This document shows positions 10,062 through 19,398 of a DNA stretch of 64,000 nucleotides, piece after piece. The notes beneath the pieces are model-generated. The model was not told the origin of the DNA. It saw only the letters and a list, made by a program, of their open reading frames with translations, and ran no database searches. The stretch's first letter is position 1; each line of letters begins with the position of its first letter. Origin of the DNA: Hyphomicrobiales bacterium (GTDB taxonomy: Bacteria; Pseudomonadota; Alphaproteobacteria; Rhizobiales; Xanthobacteraceae); assembly GCA_021323775.1 (NCBI GenBank), contig JAJPKK010000302.1:1-64000 (forward strand). The letters are read 5' to 3'. Made by a program: the position numbers and the translations under genes.

Positions 10062-10778
10062 ATGGCAGAAAATCGTAACGGTCGCGCGCCCGGCGTCGCG
10101 GAAGCGCCGCCGCATTATCACGGCCATCGGGAGCGGCTGCGCGAGCGGTTTCGCGAGGCCGGCGGCGATGCGGTGTCCGACTATGAGCTTCTTGAGCTTG
10201 TGCTGTTTCGCGCGCTGCACCGGCGGGACGTCAAGCCGCTGGCGAAGTCTCTCATCGCGAGGTTCGGCTCGTTCGGCGAGGTGATCGCAGCGCCGCGGCC
10301 GCGTCTTGCTGAGGTTGACGGGCTCGGTGACGCCGCCATCACGGAACTCAAGGTGGTCGAGGCGGCCGCGCAGAGGCTCGCCCGCGGCGAGGTGAAACGG
10401 CGCCATGTGCTCTCATCATGGACGGCGGTGCTCGACTATTGCCGCACCGCCATGGCGTTTGCCGAACGGGAGCAATTTCGCATCCTGTTTCTCGACAAGC
10501 GCAATCAGCTCATCGCCGATGAGGTGCAGCAGGTCGGCACGGTCGATCATACGCCGGTCTATCCGCGTGAAGTGGTCAAACGGGCGCTGGAACTGTCTGC
10601 AACCGCCGTCATTCTCGTGCACAACCATCCGAGCGGCGATCCCACGCCGTCGCGCGCCGACATCGACATGACGCAGCAGATCATCGACGTCGCGAAGCCG
10701 CTCGGCATCGCGGTGCACGACCACATCATTGTCGGCAAGCAGGGACATGCCAGCCTGAAGGGGCTGCGGCTGATTTAG
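10062..10778 (+). CDS. radC: RadC family protein (JAB/MPN domain)
   Basis: [57 protein letters not shown]. Confidence 0.95.
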   Translation: MAENRNGRAPGVAEAPPHYHGHRERLRERFREAGGDAVSDYELLELVLFRALHRRDVKPLAKSLIARFGSFGEVIAAPRPRLAEVDGLGDAAITELKVVEAAAQRLARGEVKRRHVLSSWTAVLDYCRTAMAFAEREQFRILFLDKRNQLIADEVQQVGTVDHTPVYPREVVKRALELSATAVILVHNHPSGDPTPSRADIDMTQQIIDVAKPLGIAVHDHIIVGKQGHASLKGLRLI

Positions 10779-10986
10779 CCGCAGTCTGAAGAAAAATTCC
10801 GCGGCTTGCGGGGGAGGGGAAGCTTGCTGCGCCGCCGCGCAATAGTTGAAGCGACCAATTCGCGGAAAAGCCTTAGCCGCCAGCCTCCTTCGCCTCATCA
10901 CCCCGCAACCGCACGATCGCGGCGGTTTTCCGACTGTCCGCCTCGTTCAAATCGGCGCCCATGGTCGAGGCGTCCAGCTCACGGCG

Positions 10987-11733
10987 CTATTGCCGCACCA
11001 GATTAACCGGTTCCCGGCCTTCCGGAATGCTGCGCTGCCAGTTGCTCGCGTCGTTTGCCTCGAAGCGCCAGAAGCGCCCGGCCTTCGATCTCAGCACCAG
11101 TTCGCCGCGGTCGAGATACCAGGCCGCGGGCCCGAAACCGGTCACGAACGGCTCGCAGCCAGGCTTGAGCCTGAGCGCAAAGGCGTCGTCGCCGGCGGCC
11201 GCATTGGTCAGCGTAATAATACACACGGTTTTTCCTGACCCGCCGCGCACCACACTCCAATCACCCGCCATCTGGTCAAGCGAGATGTTCACCGCGGCGG
11301 CGGACGCCGCATTCTGCATGATGTAGATACCCTCGCCGGGTCGCTGGGCTTCGAAAATGCCGCTCTCGACTTCGGAGAACTCCAGCACGGGCTTGCCTTT
11401 GCCGTCCATCAGCTTGACGAGGTCGAGCCCGCCGATCGTCCAGCCGATGACCTCCTTCAATTCCGGCATCTGCGCCGCGCAGGCCTTGTCGATGTCAAGC
11501 TTGAACAATGCGCCGCCTGGATCAGCCTTGAAGGTCAAGTGGCAGCTGCGGTCGCGATCGGCGGTGGAAATCTCCCATTTGCCGATCATGGCCTTGAATG
11601 TCTCGTTTGACGTTATGGGGCGTTGCTGGGCGGAGGCTTGCGGCGCCGCGGCGAAGGCGGCGAGGGCGAGGAGGGCGTAAAGCGTGCTTTGGCGACAGGG
11701 CATTTCGAGGATCTCCATGCAAATGCGCCGCAA
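10987..11733 (-). CDS. AprI/Inh family metalloprotease inhibitor-like protein, apparently two tandem Inh domains, with signal peptide
   Basis: IGKWEIS...SCHLTF...C...GWTIGGLDLVKLMD and AGDWSVV...VCIITL...CEPFVTGFGPAAWYLDRGELVLRSKAGRFWRFE. Confidence 0.7.
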   Translation of the reverse strand: MRRICMEILEMPCRQSTLYALLALAAFAAAPQASAQQRPITSNETFKAMIGKWEISTADRDRSCHLTFKADPGGALFKLDIDKACAAQMPELKEVIGWTIGGLDLVKLMDGKGKPVLEFSEVESGIFEAQRPGEGIYIMQNAASAAAVNISLDQMAGDWSVVRGGSGKTVCIITLTNAAAGDDAFALRLKPGCEPFVTGFGPAAWYLDRGELVLRSKAGRFWRFEANDASNWQRSIPEGREPVNLVRQ

Positions 11734-11799
11734 CGATGATGATGGCGCGGGCCTCCCCCGCTCCAGTCGATCGCATTCGGGAAGAAATCCGCAAATGCG

Positions 11800-12771
11800 T
11801 TATTTTTTCGGCGGCGTCTCTGGAACCGGCGTGAGCGGCCCCTTGCCGGAGGCCCAGGAGATGAGATTGTCCACAACGAGCTGATCCATGGCGGCGCGGG
11901 TGAAGGCTGACGCCGATCCCAGATGGGGGAACAGTACCACGTTTTCCATTTCCATCAGCTCTCTGGGAACCTTCGGTTCATTGACGAACACGTCGAGCCC
12001 CGCAGCGAAAATCTTCTTGTCGCGCAAGGCCGCGATCAGGGCCGGCTCGTCGACAACCGAACCGCGCGCAACGTTAATCAAAATGCCTCTCGGGCCAAGG
12101 GCTTCAAGCACGGCCGCGTTGATGAGATTGCGCGTCTCGGCGCCGCCCGGCACGATGACCATCAGCACGTCCACGTCATGCGCCATGGCGAGAAGGCTCG
12201 GATAGTGCTTATAGGCGACGCCCGCATTCGGCCGGCGCGCATGATAGACGACCGGGAGTCCGAAGGCGTCGAGCCGCCGTGCGATCGCCTGCCCAATCCG
12301 TCCCATGCCAACCATTCCGATGGTGCGGTCACGCAGAGTCGCGACCGTCAGCGGGTACGGCGCTTGCTCCCATTTGCCGGCGCGCAGGTAGCGCTCGGCC
12401 TGGGGGAACTCGCGTACGGTGCACAACAAAAGGCCAAGCGCAGTGTCGGCCACCTCTTCGTTGAGCACATCGGGCGTATTGGTGACGAGGATGCCGTGCG
12501 CGCCGGCCCATTTGGCGTCCACGTGATCGTAGCCGACCCCGAAGCTCGATACGATCTCGAGTTTCGGGAATCGCTGCATGAACTCTGCATCGATCTTCTG
12601 ATTCGAGTAGGTAACCGCAAATGCACGCACGCGGTCGGCGACGCCGTTCAGGAATGTTTCCGGGTCCTTTGCCTCGATCAGCCGGTGGACCGTGAATGCC
12701 GGCTCCAGGCCCTTTGCCAACAGCGGCTTCGAGGGCCCGACCAGCAGAACATCGGGCTTGTTGTCAGTCAT
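11800..12771 (-). CDS. 2-hydroxyacid dehydrogenase (glyoxylate/hydroxypyruvate reductase-like)
   Basis: SFGVGYDHVDAKWAGAHGILVTNTPDVLNEEVADTALGLLL; GMVGMGRIGQAIARRLDAFG; INVARGSVVDEPALIAAL. Confidence 0.92.
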   Translation of the reverse strand: MTDNKPDVLLVGPSKPLLAKGLEPAFTVHRLIEAKDPETFLNGVADRVRAFAVTYSNQKIDAEFMQRFPKLEIVSSFGVGYDHVDAKWAGAHGILVTNTPDVLNEEVADTALGLLLCTVREFPQAERYLRAGKWEQAPYPLTVATLRDRTIGMVGMGRIGQAIARRLDAFGLPVVYHARRPNAGVAYKHYPSLLAMAHDVDVLMVIVPGGAETRNLINAAVLEALGPRGILINVARGSVVDEPALIAALRDKKIFAAGLDVFVNEPKVPRELMEMENVVLFPHLGSASAFTRAAMDQLVVDNLISWASGKGPLTPVPETPPKK

Positions 12772-12947
12772 GCGACTCTCCCCATGATGCGCCACGAACA
12801 GGATCGGATCCACAAGATTTATGCGGCAATGAAACGGTTCTCGGCAACATTCCGGCGACAGCGGATCTCGGCGCTCCACGGCAGTTCGGGGCACCGGTTC
12901 CTGCGCTCACGAAACAAGAATCGTTCCATCAATCTCATCAGACCGCG

Positions 12948-14276
12948 TCAGATCATCAATCCGACCGGATGCTCGATGAAATGCCGGAAGGCGGCGAGCA
13001 GCTCCGCGCCTGCGGCGCCGTCAACGACGCGGTGATCACACGACAGCGTGACCGTCATCTGACTCACGAAGCGCATGCCGCCATCTGCGGCCTCCGCCGG
13101 GCGTCGCGCCGCAGCTCCGACCGCGAGAATCGTCGCGTGCGGCGGGTTGATGATGGCGGTGAATTCACGCACGCCATGCATGCCAAGATTGGAAATTGCC
13201 GTTACGCCACCCTGGATCTCGGCCGGCTTGAGCTTACGCAGGCGGGCGCGGGCGGCCAGATCCTTCATTTCGGCCGAAATATCGAGCATCGATTTGCGTT
13301 CCGCCCCGCGGATGACCGGAGTCGCAAGGCCGCCCTCGATCGCCACTGCAACGCCGACATCCGAACGGCGGAACCGGAGGATGCGGTCCTCCGCCCACAC
13401 AGCATTTGCGGCCGGCACGCGCTGCAGTGCCAGCGCCAGCGCCTTTATGATGAAGTCATTGATCGAAAGCCGCCACTCAGGCTTGCCGGCGCCATCCCGT
13501 AACGCCGCGGCGTTGGCCTGCTCCCGCAACGCGTTGAGCCGCTCCATGGCGACATCCGCCGTCAGGTAGAAGTGCGGAATCGTCTGCTTGGCCTCGGCGA
13601 GCCGCGCCGCAATGGTCCGCCGCATGTTGTCGAGCGGAATTTCCTCAAAGCTGCCGGGCTCGTAGAGCGCCTTGATGCGATCGGGCGACGGCGCCGTGGA
13701 GCCGCGGGCGAGCCTGCCGGTGCGGGCCGCGACCGCCGCTTCGACGTCGCGGGCCACAATTCGGCCGCGCGGCCCCGACGGCACCACGCCGGTGAGGTCG
13801 ACACCCGCCTCGCCGGCGAGCCGTCGGGCGAGAGGCGTCGCGACGGCGCCGGTCGGGAGTCTCGCTGGTCCGAAGTTGCGTGCAGGCGTGCGCACCTCGC
13901 GGAAGGGATCGAGCATAATGGGGCGGGCTGGCGATGCGGCCGCCTGTGGCGGGGCGGCCAGCAAAACCGCTGCGCTCGACAAGGCGGGCACCGGCGCTGA
14001 AACATCCCCTCTCACTGTCCTGACCGGAGCCGTTGACGCAACTCCAGCACCGCCGAGGATGGCGACCACGGCGCCGACCGGCGCCACTTCGCCGGCAGCG
14101 ACGCGGATTTGCTCAAGCACGCCAGCAGATGTCGCCGGCACCTCCATGGACACCTTGTCGGTCTCAATCTCAAAAAGGTTGTCGCCAGGCTTAACGACAT
14201 CCCCAACCGACTTGAACCAGGTCGTGATCTTGCCTTCCGCAACAGTCTCCCCAAGCTGCGGCATCAGGATTTCCAT
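12948..14276 (-). CDS. Dihydrolipoamide acyltransferase (E2) component of a 2-oxo acid dehydrogenase complex
   Basis: Lipoyl domain MPQLGETVAEGKITTWFKSVGDVV..FEIETDKVSMEVPA; peripheral subunit-binding domain; catalytic SCDHRVVDGA. Confidence 0.93.
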   Translation of the reverse strand: MEILMPQLGETVAEGKITTWFKSVGDVVKPGDNLFEIETDKVSMEVPATSAGVLEQIRVAAGEVAPVGAVVAILGGAGVASTAPVRTVRGDVSAPVPALSSAAVLLAAPPQAAASPARPIMLDPFREVRTPARNFGPARLPTGAVATPLARRLAGEAGVDLTGVVPSGPRGRIVARDVEAAVAARTGRLARGSTAPSPDRIKALYEPGSFEEIPLDNMRRTIAARLAEAKQTIPHFYLTADVAMERLNALREQANAAALRDGAGKPEWRLSINDFIIKALALALQRVPAANAVWAEDRILRFRRSDVGVAVAIEGGLATPVIRGAERKSMLDISAEMKDLAARARLRKLKPAEIQGGVTAISNLGMHGVREFTAIINPPHATILAVGAAARRPAEAADGGMRFVSQMTVTLSCDHRVVDGAAGAELLAAFRHFIEHPVGLMI

Positions 14277-14388
14277 GCGTGCGGCTCCTTTCAGACGACG
14301 GAGGACAGACGACGGAAAACCCATAGACCACGGAGGAAAGATGGCCCGCCTGCTTTCCGTTATCCCTCGTCTGCCCTCTGTCGTCCGG

Positions 14389-15840
14389 TTACCAGTTCAT
14401 CGATACGTATTGGGTTTCGAGGAACTCCATCATCCCCTCATGGGCGCCCTCCCGGCCGATGCCGCTTTGCTTGGCGCCGCCGAACGGCGCGGCCGGATCG
14501 GACACCAGCCCGCGGTTGAGCCCGATCATGCCGTAATCGAGCCTTTCGGATACCCGCATGCCGCGGCCAAGGTCTTTGGTGTAGAGATACGCGACGAGAC
14601 CGTATTCTGTGTCGTTCGCCCGCCTGATCACTTCGTCCTCGGATTGGAATGTCTGGATCGCCGCCACCGGTCCGAAAATCTCCTCGTTCAGCATGGCGGC
14701 GCCGTCTGGGACGCCGGTAAGGACCGTCGCAGGATAGAAATAGCCCTTGCCCTCCGGCGCCTGGCCGCCGGTGAGCACTTTGGCGCCTCTCTTCACCGCG
14801 TCCTCGACCAGCGCTTTCACCTTGTCGCGGCCCTCTGCGTTGACAAGCGGGCCGAGCGCGACGCCATCCTGCAGACCGTTGCCCATTTTGAGCGCGGCCA
14901 TCTTCTCGGTGGGCTTGCGGGCGAACTCGTCATGGACCTTTTCCTGCACGTAAAACCGGTTTGCGGCCGTGCAGGCCTCGCCCATATTGCGCATCTTGGC
15001 AATCATTGCGCCTTCGATGGCGGCATCGATATCGGCGTCCTCGAAGACGATAAACGGCGCATTGCCGCCGAGCTCCATGGCGGGCGTCACCACATTGTCG
15101 GCAGCTTCGTGCAGGAGCTTGCGGCCAACTTCGGTCGACCCCGTGAATGACACCACCCGCACGCGCGGATCGTGCAGCATCGCCGAGACAACGGCGCCGG
15201 AGCGGCGGGACGGAATGACGTTGACGACGCCGGCCGGCACGCCCGCTTCTTCCAGCAACGGCATCAGGGCGAGCATGGTGAGCGGCGTTTCCGAGGCCGG
15301 CTTGAGCACCACCGGGCAACCGGCTGCAAGCGCCGGTCCGATTTTGCGCGTCGCCATGGCGGCCGGAAAATTCCACAGCGTCACCAGCACCGCGACCCCG
15401 GCCGGGCGGTGGTGCACGAAGATGCGGGCGCCTGAGGACGGCGCGCGCGATACTTCGCCGATATTGCGCACCGCCTCTTCGGCATACCAGCGGAAGAACT
15501 CCGCCGCATAGGCGACCTCGCCGCGGGAGTCCGCAAGCGCCTTGCCGTTCTCAAGCGTAATCAGCTTGGCGAGGCGTTCGGCCTGCGCCATAATGACCTC
15601 GTAGGCCTTGCGCAGAACCTCGCCGCGCTCGCGCGGTTTGCGTCCGGCCCAGCCTTCAAACGCGGCCTGCGCCGCGTCAACGGCGTTCTTGGCATCCTCG
15701 ACGCTGGCGCTCGCCACCGACGTGATGACGTTCTCGGTCGCCGGGTCGATGACGTCGAAACGCGCGCCATCAGAAGCCTTGCGCCACTTGCCGCCGATCC
15801 ACAAATCGGTTGGAACATGCGCGAGCAGATTTTCGTACAT
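14389..15840 (-). CDS. NAD(P)-dependent succinate-semialdehyde dehydrogenase family protein
   Basis: ALDH fold: VSFTGSTEVGRKLL, ELGGNAPFIVFEDADID, GEACTAANRFYV, EIFGPVAAI, GLNRGLVSDPAAPFGGAKQSGIGREG. Confidence 0.92.
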   Translation of the reverse strand: MYENLLAHVPTDLWIGGKWRKASDGARFDVIDPATENVITSVASASVEDAKNAVDAAQAAFEGWAGRKPRERGEVLRKAYEVIMAQAERLAKLITLENGKALADSRGEVAYAAEFFRWYAEEAVRNIGEVSRAPSSGARIFVHHRPAGVAVLVTLWNFPAAMATRKIGPALAAGCPVVLKPASETPLTMLALMPLLEEAGVPAGVVNVIPSRRSGAVVSAMLHDPRVRVVSFTGSTEVGRKLLHEAADNVVTPAMELGGNAPFIVFEDADIDAAIEGAMIAKMRNMGEACTAANRFYVQEKVHDEFARKPTEKMAALKMGNGLQDGVALGPLVNAEGRDKVKALVEDAVKRGAKVLTGGQAPEGKGYFYPATVLTGVPDGAAMLNEEIFGPVAAIQTFQSEDEVIRRANDTEYGLVAYLYTKDLGRGMRVSERLDYGMIGLNRGLVSDPAAPFGGAKQSGIGREGAHEGMMEFLETQYVSMNW

Positions 15841-15924
15841 GGCGCACCTTTTGTGGTCTTCATGTGGGGGACAGAATACTTACCCCGGTATTCATGTCAC
15901 GTATTGGTGGGCTTTGGCGGCGTC

Positions 15925-16320
15925 CTACGCGGGGACAAGGGTACGGCGCCTCACGCGGGAGGCCCGCAGCGACAAGTCGAGGACCACGTCAGTGTAGGGC
16001 GTACGGGGTACAAGCGCCCGACCTTTTCCCTTCTCGAAGCGCACCAAGCCGTGACGCTCCATCGTCTTGAGCGTGCGCGACAAGTTGGATTTAGCGCGGC
16101 CGGTTCTCTCGGCCAGCTCGTTGAGCGATTGCGGCTTGGTTTCCGCGATCACCCGCAGCAATTCGCGATTGGACTCCGACAATATCTTTGCGAAGCTCTC
16201 GATAGACGAGAACCACACCTTGGGCTCATCCGGTCCGACCTTGTATTCGCCGCGCGCAATCGCCATCGTGCGCTCCTTGAATTGATCGAGGGAAGCAATT
16301 CCCGCTCTCAGCGTCGTCAC
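15925..16320 (-). CDS. MarR/HTH-type DNA-binding protein (HVO_A0114-like, putative antitoxin/regulator)
   Basis: ELLRVIAETKPQSLNELAERTGRAKSNLSRTLKTMERHGLVRFEKGKG; GTG start at 16320 preceded by a GAGGAG ribosome-binding site. Confidence 0.7.
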   Translation of the reverse strand: MTTLRAGIASLDQFKERTMAIARGEYKVGPDEPKVWFSSIESFAKILSESNRELLRVIAETKPQSLNELAERTGRAKSNLSRTLKTMERHGLVRFEKGKGRALVPRTPYTDVVLDLSLRASRVRRRTLVPA

Positions 16321-16527
16321 GGCAATTCTCCTCGTTCTTTGAGCACAGCATACACCTCGGCCCAGAAATCCGTGAGTAACGTCACCGCATCGCGGTACGC
16401 ATAAGAGCGGACCGTCCGCAGCCTGTGCCGTCCGCTTGACGATATCCTTGAGCGGCACACCGAGTCCCCGCGCGTGCCGCTTCAAGAGGCACGCAAGGTC
16501 ATCATCAATGGTGAGTGTGATGCGCAT
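16321..16527 (-). pseudogene. Decayed toxin-antitoxin segment: ribbon-helix-helix N-terminus (MRITLTIDDDLACLLKRHARGLGVPLKDIVKRT) joined to an out-of-frame toxin-like tail
   Basis: Alternative frame reads ...RTVRSYAYRDAVTLLTDFWAEVYAVLKERGELP* ending at the HTH gene start. Confidence 0.45.
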
Positions 16528-16536
16528 GGAAATGAC

Positions 16537-17019
16537 CTATTCTGAGGTTCTCCGAAACCTATGCGTTGGCTTTGAGGGCTCTTTAATCGGGAAGTGTGCT
16601 TCATCTCCCGCCACGGGAAATGCGCCCCATGAGATTCCCCATCCTTCGACCAGATATGCATCCAGTTGATCGGCGAGCATGCATTCAGATTCGGCATCAG
16701 CATTTATGATGGCCGCAAGGTAAAGTCCAAGAAAATGATGCGCTAATCTCTGACAAATCGCATCCATTGCCCGGCCGTCGCCGCCTTGTGTTCGAAGTCG
16801 ATCGGCTTCTTGTTGCCAGAACAGCATCTGGTTTAGTATCTGTTTGAAGTGTTCCATTCGGGTTGAACGAGGCAACTGAGCGAACTCCGACGGTCCTCCA
16901 ACCTTATTCACAAACTCACGCCATGCAGTAGCTAGAAATACGCACAAGGTCAGTCGGTTTGTTGGATGCCAATTGTCGTTAGTCGTTAATAAATTTCGTT
17001 TCCTGTTTGAACTCCTCAA
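16537..17019 (-). CDS. Hypothetical protein in an AT-richer segment
   Basis: 160-aa ORF; composition differs from flanking genes; no recognised motif. Confidence 0.45.
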   Translation of the reverse strand: MRSSNRKRNLLTTNDNWHPTNRLTLCVFLATAWREFVNKVGGPSEFAQLPRSTRMEHFKQILNQMLFWQQEADRLRTQGGDGRAMDAICQRLAHHFLGLYLAAIINADAESECMLADQLDAYLVEGWGISWGAFPVAGDEAHFPIKEPSKPTHRFRRTSE

Positions 17020-17162
17020 TATTTAGTTCACGGGCTTCTTTTGCTCCTAGCTCAGGACCTTTCTTCATGGTTCCTAACCAAGAAGACATTGCCCCCTGCG
17101 AAGACGTTATCTGAGGATCGATGCACCCTACGGCGGGTTTTCACGAGTTTCGTGTACCATGC

Positions 17163-18791
17163 TCACCCCTCCTTCGCCATCTCCCGCAGCCTGAACTTCT
17201 GGATCTTGCCGGTCGATGTCCGCGGCAATTCCGTGAACACGATGTAGCGCGGACACTTGTAGTGGGCGAGGTGCTTGCGGCACCAGGCGATCAGCTCATC
17301 CGCGCTCGCGGTGGCGCCCGGCTTCAGCTCAACGAAAGCACACGGCGTCTCGCCCCATTTCTCATCAGGCTTCGCCACCACGGCGGCGGCCTGCACGGCG
17401 GGGTGCCGGTACAGCGCGTCCTCGACCTCGATGGAGGAGATATTTTCTCCGCCCGAAATGATGATGTCCTTTGAGCGGTCCTTGATCTGGATGTAGCCGT
17501 CCGGATGCGCCACGGCGAGGTCGCCCGAATGGAACCAGCCGCCCGCGAAGGCCTGGTCAGTCGCGGCCTTGTTCTTGAGATAGCCTCGCATCACCACGTT
17601 GCCGCGAAACATCGCCTCGCCGATTGTCTCGCCGTCGCGGGCGACGGGCTGCATGGTGTCGGGATCGAGGACATCGAGGCTTTCCAGCACCGGGTAGCGC
17701 ACGCCCTGGCGGGCTTTCCGGGCGGCCTGCTCCGCCGCCGGCAGGGCATCCCATTCGCCGTGCCATTCGTTGATGCTCGCAGGCCCGTAGGTCTCGGTGA
17801 GGCCATAGACATGGGTGACGTTGAACCCGGCCGCCTTCATTGCCGCGAGCACCGCTTCTGGCGGCGGCGCCGCGGCGGTGACGAACTCGACCGTGTGGGG
17901 CAGCGGCTTCTTCTCTTGGGAGGCGGCGTTGAGAAGCGTCGACATCACAATGGGGGCGCCGCACAGGTGGGTCACCTTGTGGCGCGCGATGGCGTCATAG
18001 ATCGGGGCGGCGCGGACCTGGCGCAGGCAGACATGGACGCCGGCGACGATCGAGACCGTCCAGGGAAAGCACCAGCCGTTGCAGTGAAACATCGGCAACG
18101 TCCACAGATAGACCGGATGCCGGCCCATCGCGCAGGTCAGTACATTGCCCATCGCAAGCAGGTAAGCGCCGCGATGGTGATAGACCACGCCTTTGGGGTC
18201 GCCGGTGGTGCCGGACGTGTAATTGAGAGCAATGGCGTCCCATTCGTCGCCCGGCATCGACCAGGCAAAGTCCGGCTCGCCCTGCTGAAGAAAATCTTCG
18301 TATTCCACGTCGCTCAGCCGTTCGCCGGGGCCGGAATATTCCGGATCGTCATAGTCGATGACGCGTGGTCTCACTTTGGAGACCCCTAATGCGTCCTTGA
18401 TGACCTTCGAATATTCGCGGTCCGTGATCAGCACCTTGGTTTCGGCATGATCGAGCGTAAAGGCGAGGATGGCGGCGTCCAGCCGGGTGTTGAGCGTGTT
18501 GAGAACCGCGCCCGTCATGGCGACGCCGTAGTGGGCGTCGAGCATCGCCGGCGTGTTGGCAAGCATCACCGACACGGTGTCGCCGCGCGAAATCCCATAT
18601 CTGGCAAGTGCGGAAGCGAGCCGGCGGGCGCGAGCGTAGAACTCCGCATAGGTCAAGCTGCGAGCGCCGTGCACGATGGCGGTGCGTTGCGGAAACACGG
18701 TTGCGGCGCGATCGAGAAACGAGAGCGGCGTCAGCGGCTGAAAGTTCGCCGGATTGCGGTCAAGACCCACGTCGTAGATGGTGCTGGTCAT
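17163..18791 (-). CDS. AMP-dependent acyl-CoA synthetase
   Basis: LNYTSGTTGDPKGVVYHHRGAYL; YGLTETYGPASI; GWFHSGDLAVAHPDGYIQIKDRSKDIIISGGENIS; PRTSTGKIQKFRLRE. Confidence 0.95.
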   Translation of the reverse strand: MTSTIYDVGLDRNPANFQPLTPLSFLDRAATVFPQRTAIVHGARSLTYAEFYARARRLASALARYGISRGDTVSVMLANTPAMLDAHYGVAMTGAVLNTLNTRLDAAILAFTLDHAETKVLITDREYSKVIKDALGVSKVRPRVIDYDDPEYSGPGERLSDVEYEDFLQQGEPDFAWSMPGDEWDAIALNYTSGTTGDPKGVVYHHRGAYLLAMGNVLTCAMGRHPVYLWTLPMFHCNGWCFPWTVSIVAGVHVCLRQVRAAPIYDAIARHKVTHLCGAPIVMSTLLNAASQEKKPLPHTVEFVTAAAPPPEAVLAAMKAAGFNVTHVYGLTETYGPASINEWHGEWDALPAAEQAARKARQGVRYPVLESLDVLDPDTMQPVARDGETIGEAMFRGNVVMRGYLKNKAATDQAFAGGWFHSGDLAVAHPDGYIQIKDRSKDIIISGGENISSIEVEDALYRHPAVQAAAVVAKPDEKWGETPCAFVELKPGATASADELIAWCRKHLAHYKCPRYIVFTELPRTSTGKIQKFRLREMAKEG

Positions 18792-18814
18792 GACAATGCG
18801 ATCTCCCCAAGAGG

Positions 18815-19186
18815 TTAGTGCCGAGGGGCGACGAGCCAGGCCAGGAGCAGAAGCGCCGCCAGTATCCAGACGCCGATCACCCCGACAGCGCCGGCACGGC
18901 TGACCGGCCGCCCGGCAAGCGCGCTCGCCGTCACACGATGCTCGGCGAGGATATCAGCCGGGATGAGGCGCAGCACCAGCATGAGGCCCAAGGGCACCAG
19001 CACCAGATCATCGAGATAGCCAAGCACGGGGACAAAATCCGGGATGAGATCGATCGGCGACAGCGCATAGGCGACAACGCAAGCGCCCACCATCTTAGCA
19101 TACCACGGCGCCCGCGGATCGCGCACGGCGAGCGCAATCGCCACCACGTCCCGCTTGAGATTGCGCACGCGCTCTTTCCACGTCAT
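18815..19186 (-). CDS. YkvA/DUF1232 family membrane protein
   Basis: PWYAKMVGACVVAYALSPIDLIPDFVPVLGYLDDLVLVPLGL. Confidence 0.88.
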   Translation of the reverse strand: MTWKERVRNLKRDVVAIALAVRDPRAPWYAKMVGACVVAYALSPIDLIPDFVPVLGYLDDLVLVPLGLMLVLRLIPADILAEHRVTASALAGRPVSRAGAVGVIGVWILAALLLLAWLVAPRH

Positions 19187-19398
19187 GGTCTGCCCGTCGC
19201 GCTGGCGCGTCCTTAAGTTAACCGACAGCTCACCGCCTTGCCGCATGGCAATGAGATCACGAAGCCCAAACAAGAGCGATGCGGTAGAACACCACGGTGT
19301 CACGGCCACATGGCGAGTGGTTTTATTGGGGATGCGCGAAAATGCGCGCCGCGCAGCAGAAAATGGCCCAGGAAAAGCCGGCCGCGAGGGAGGTTCAA

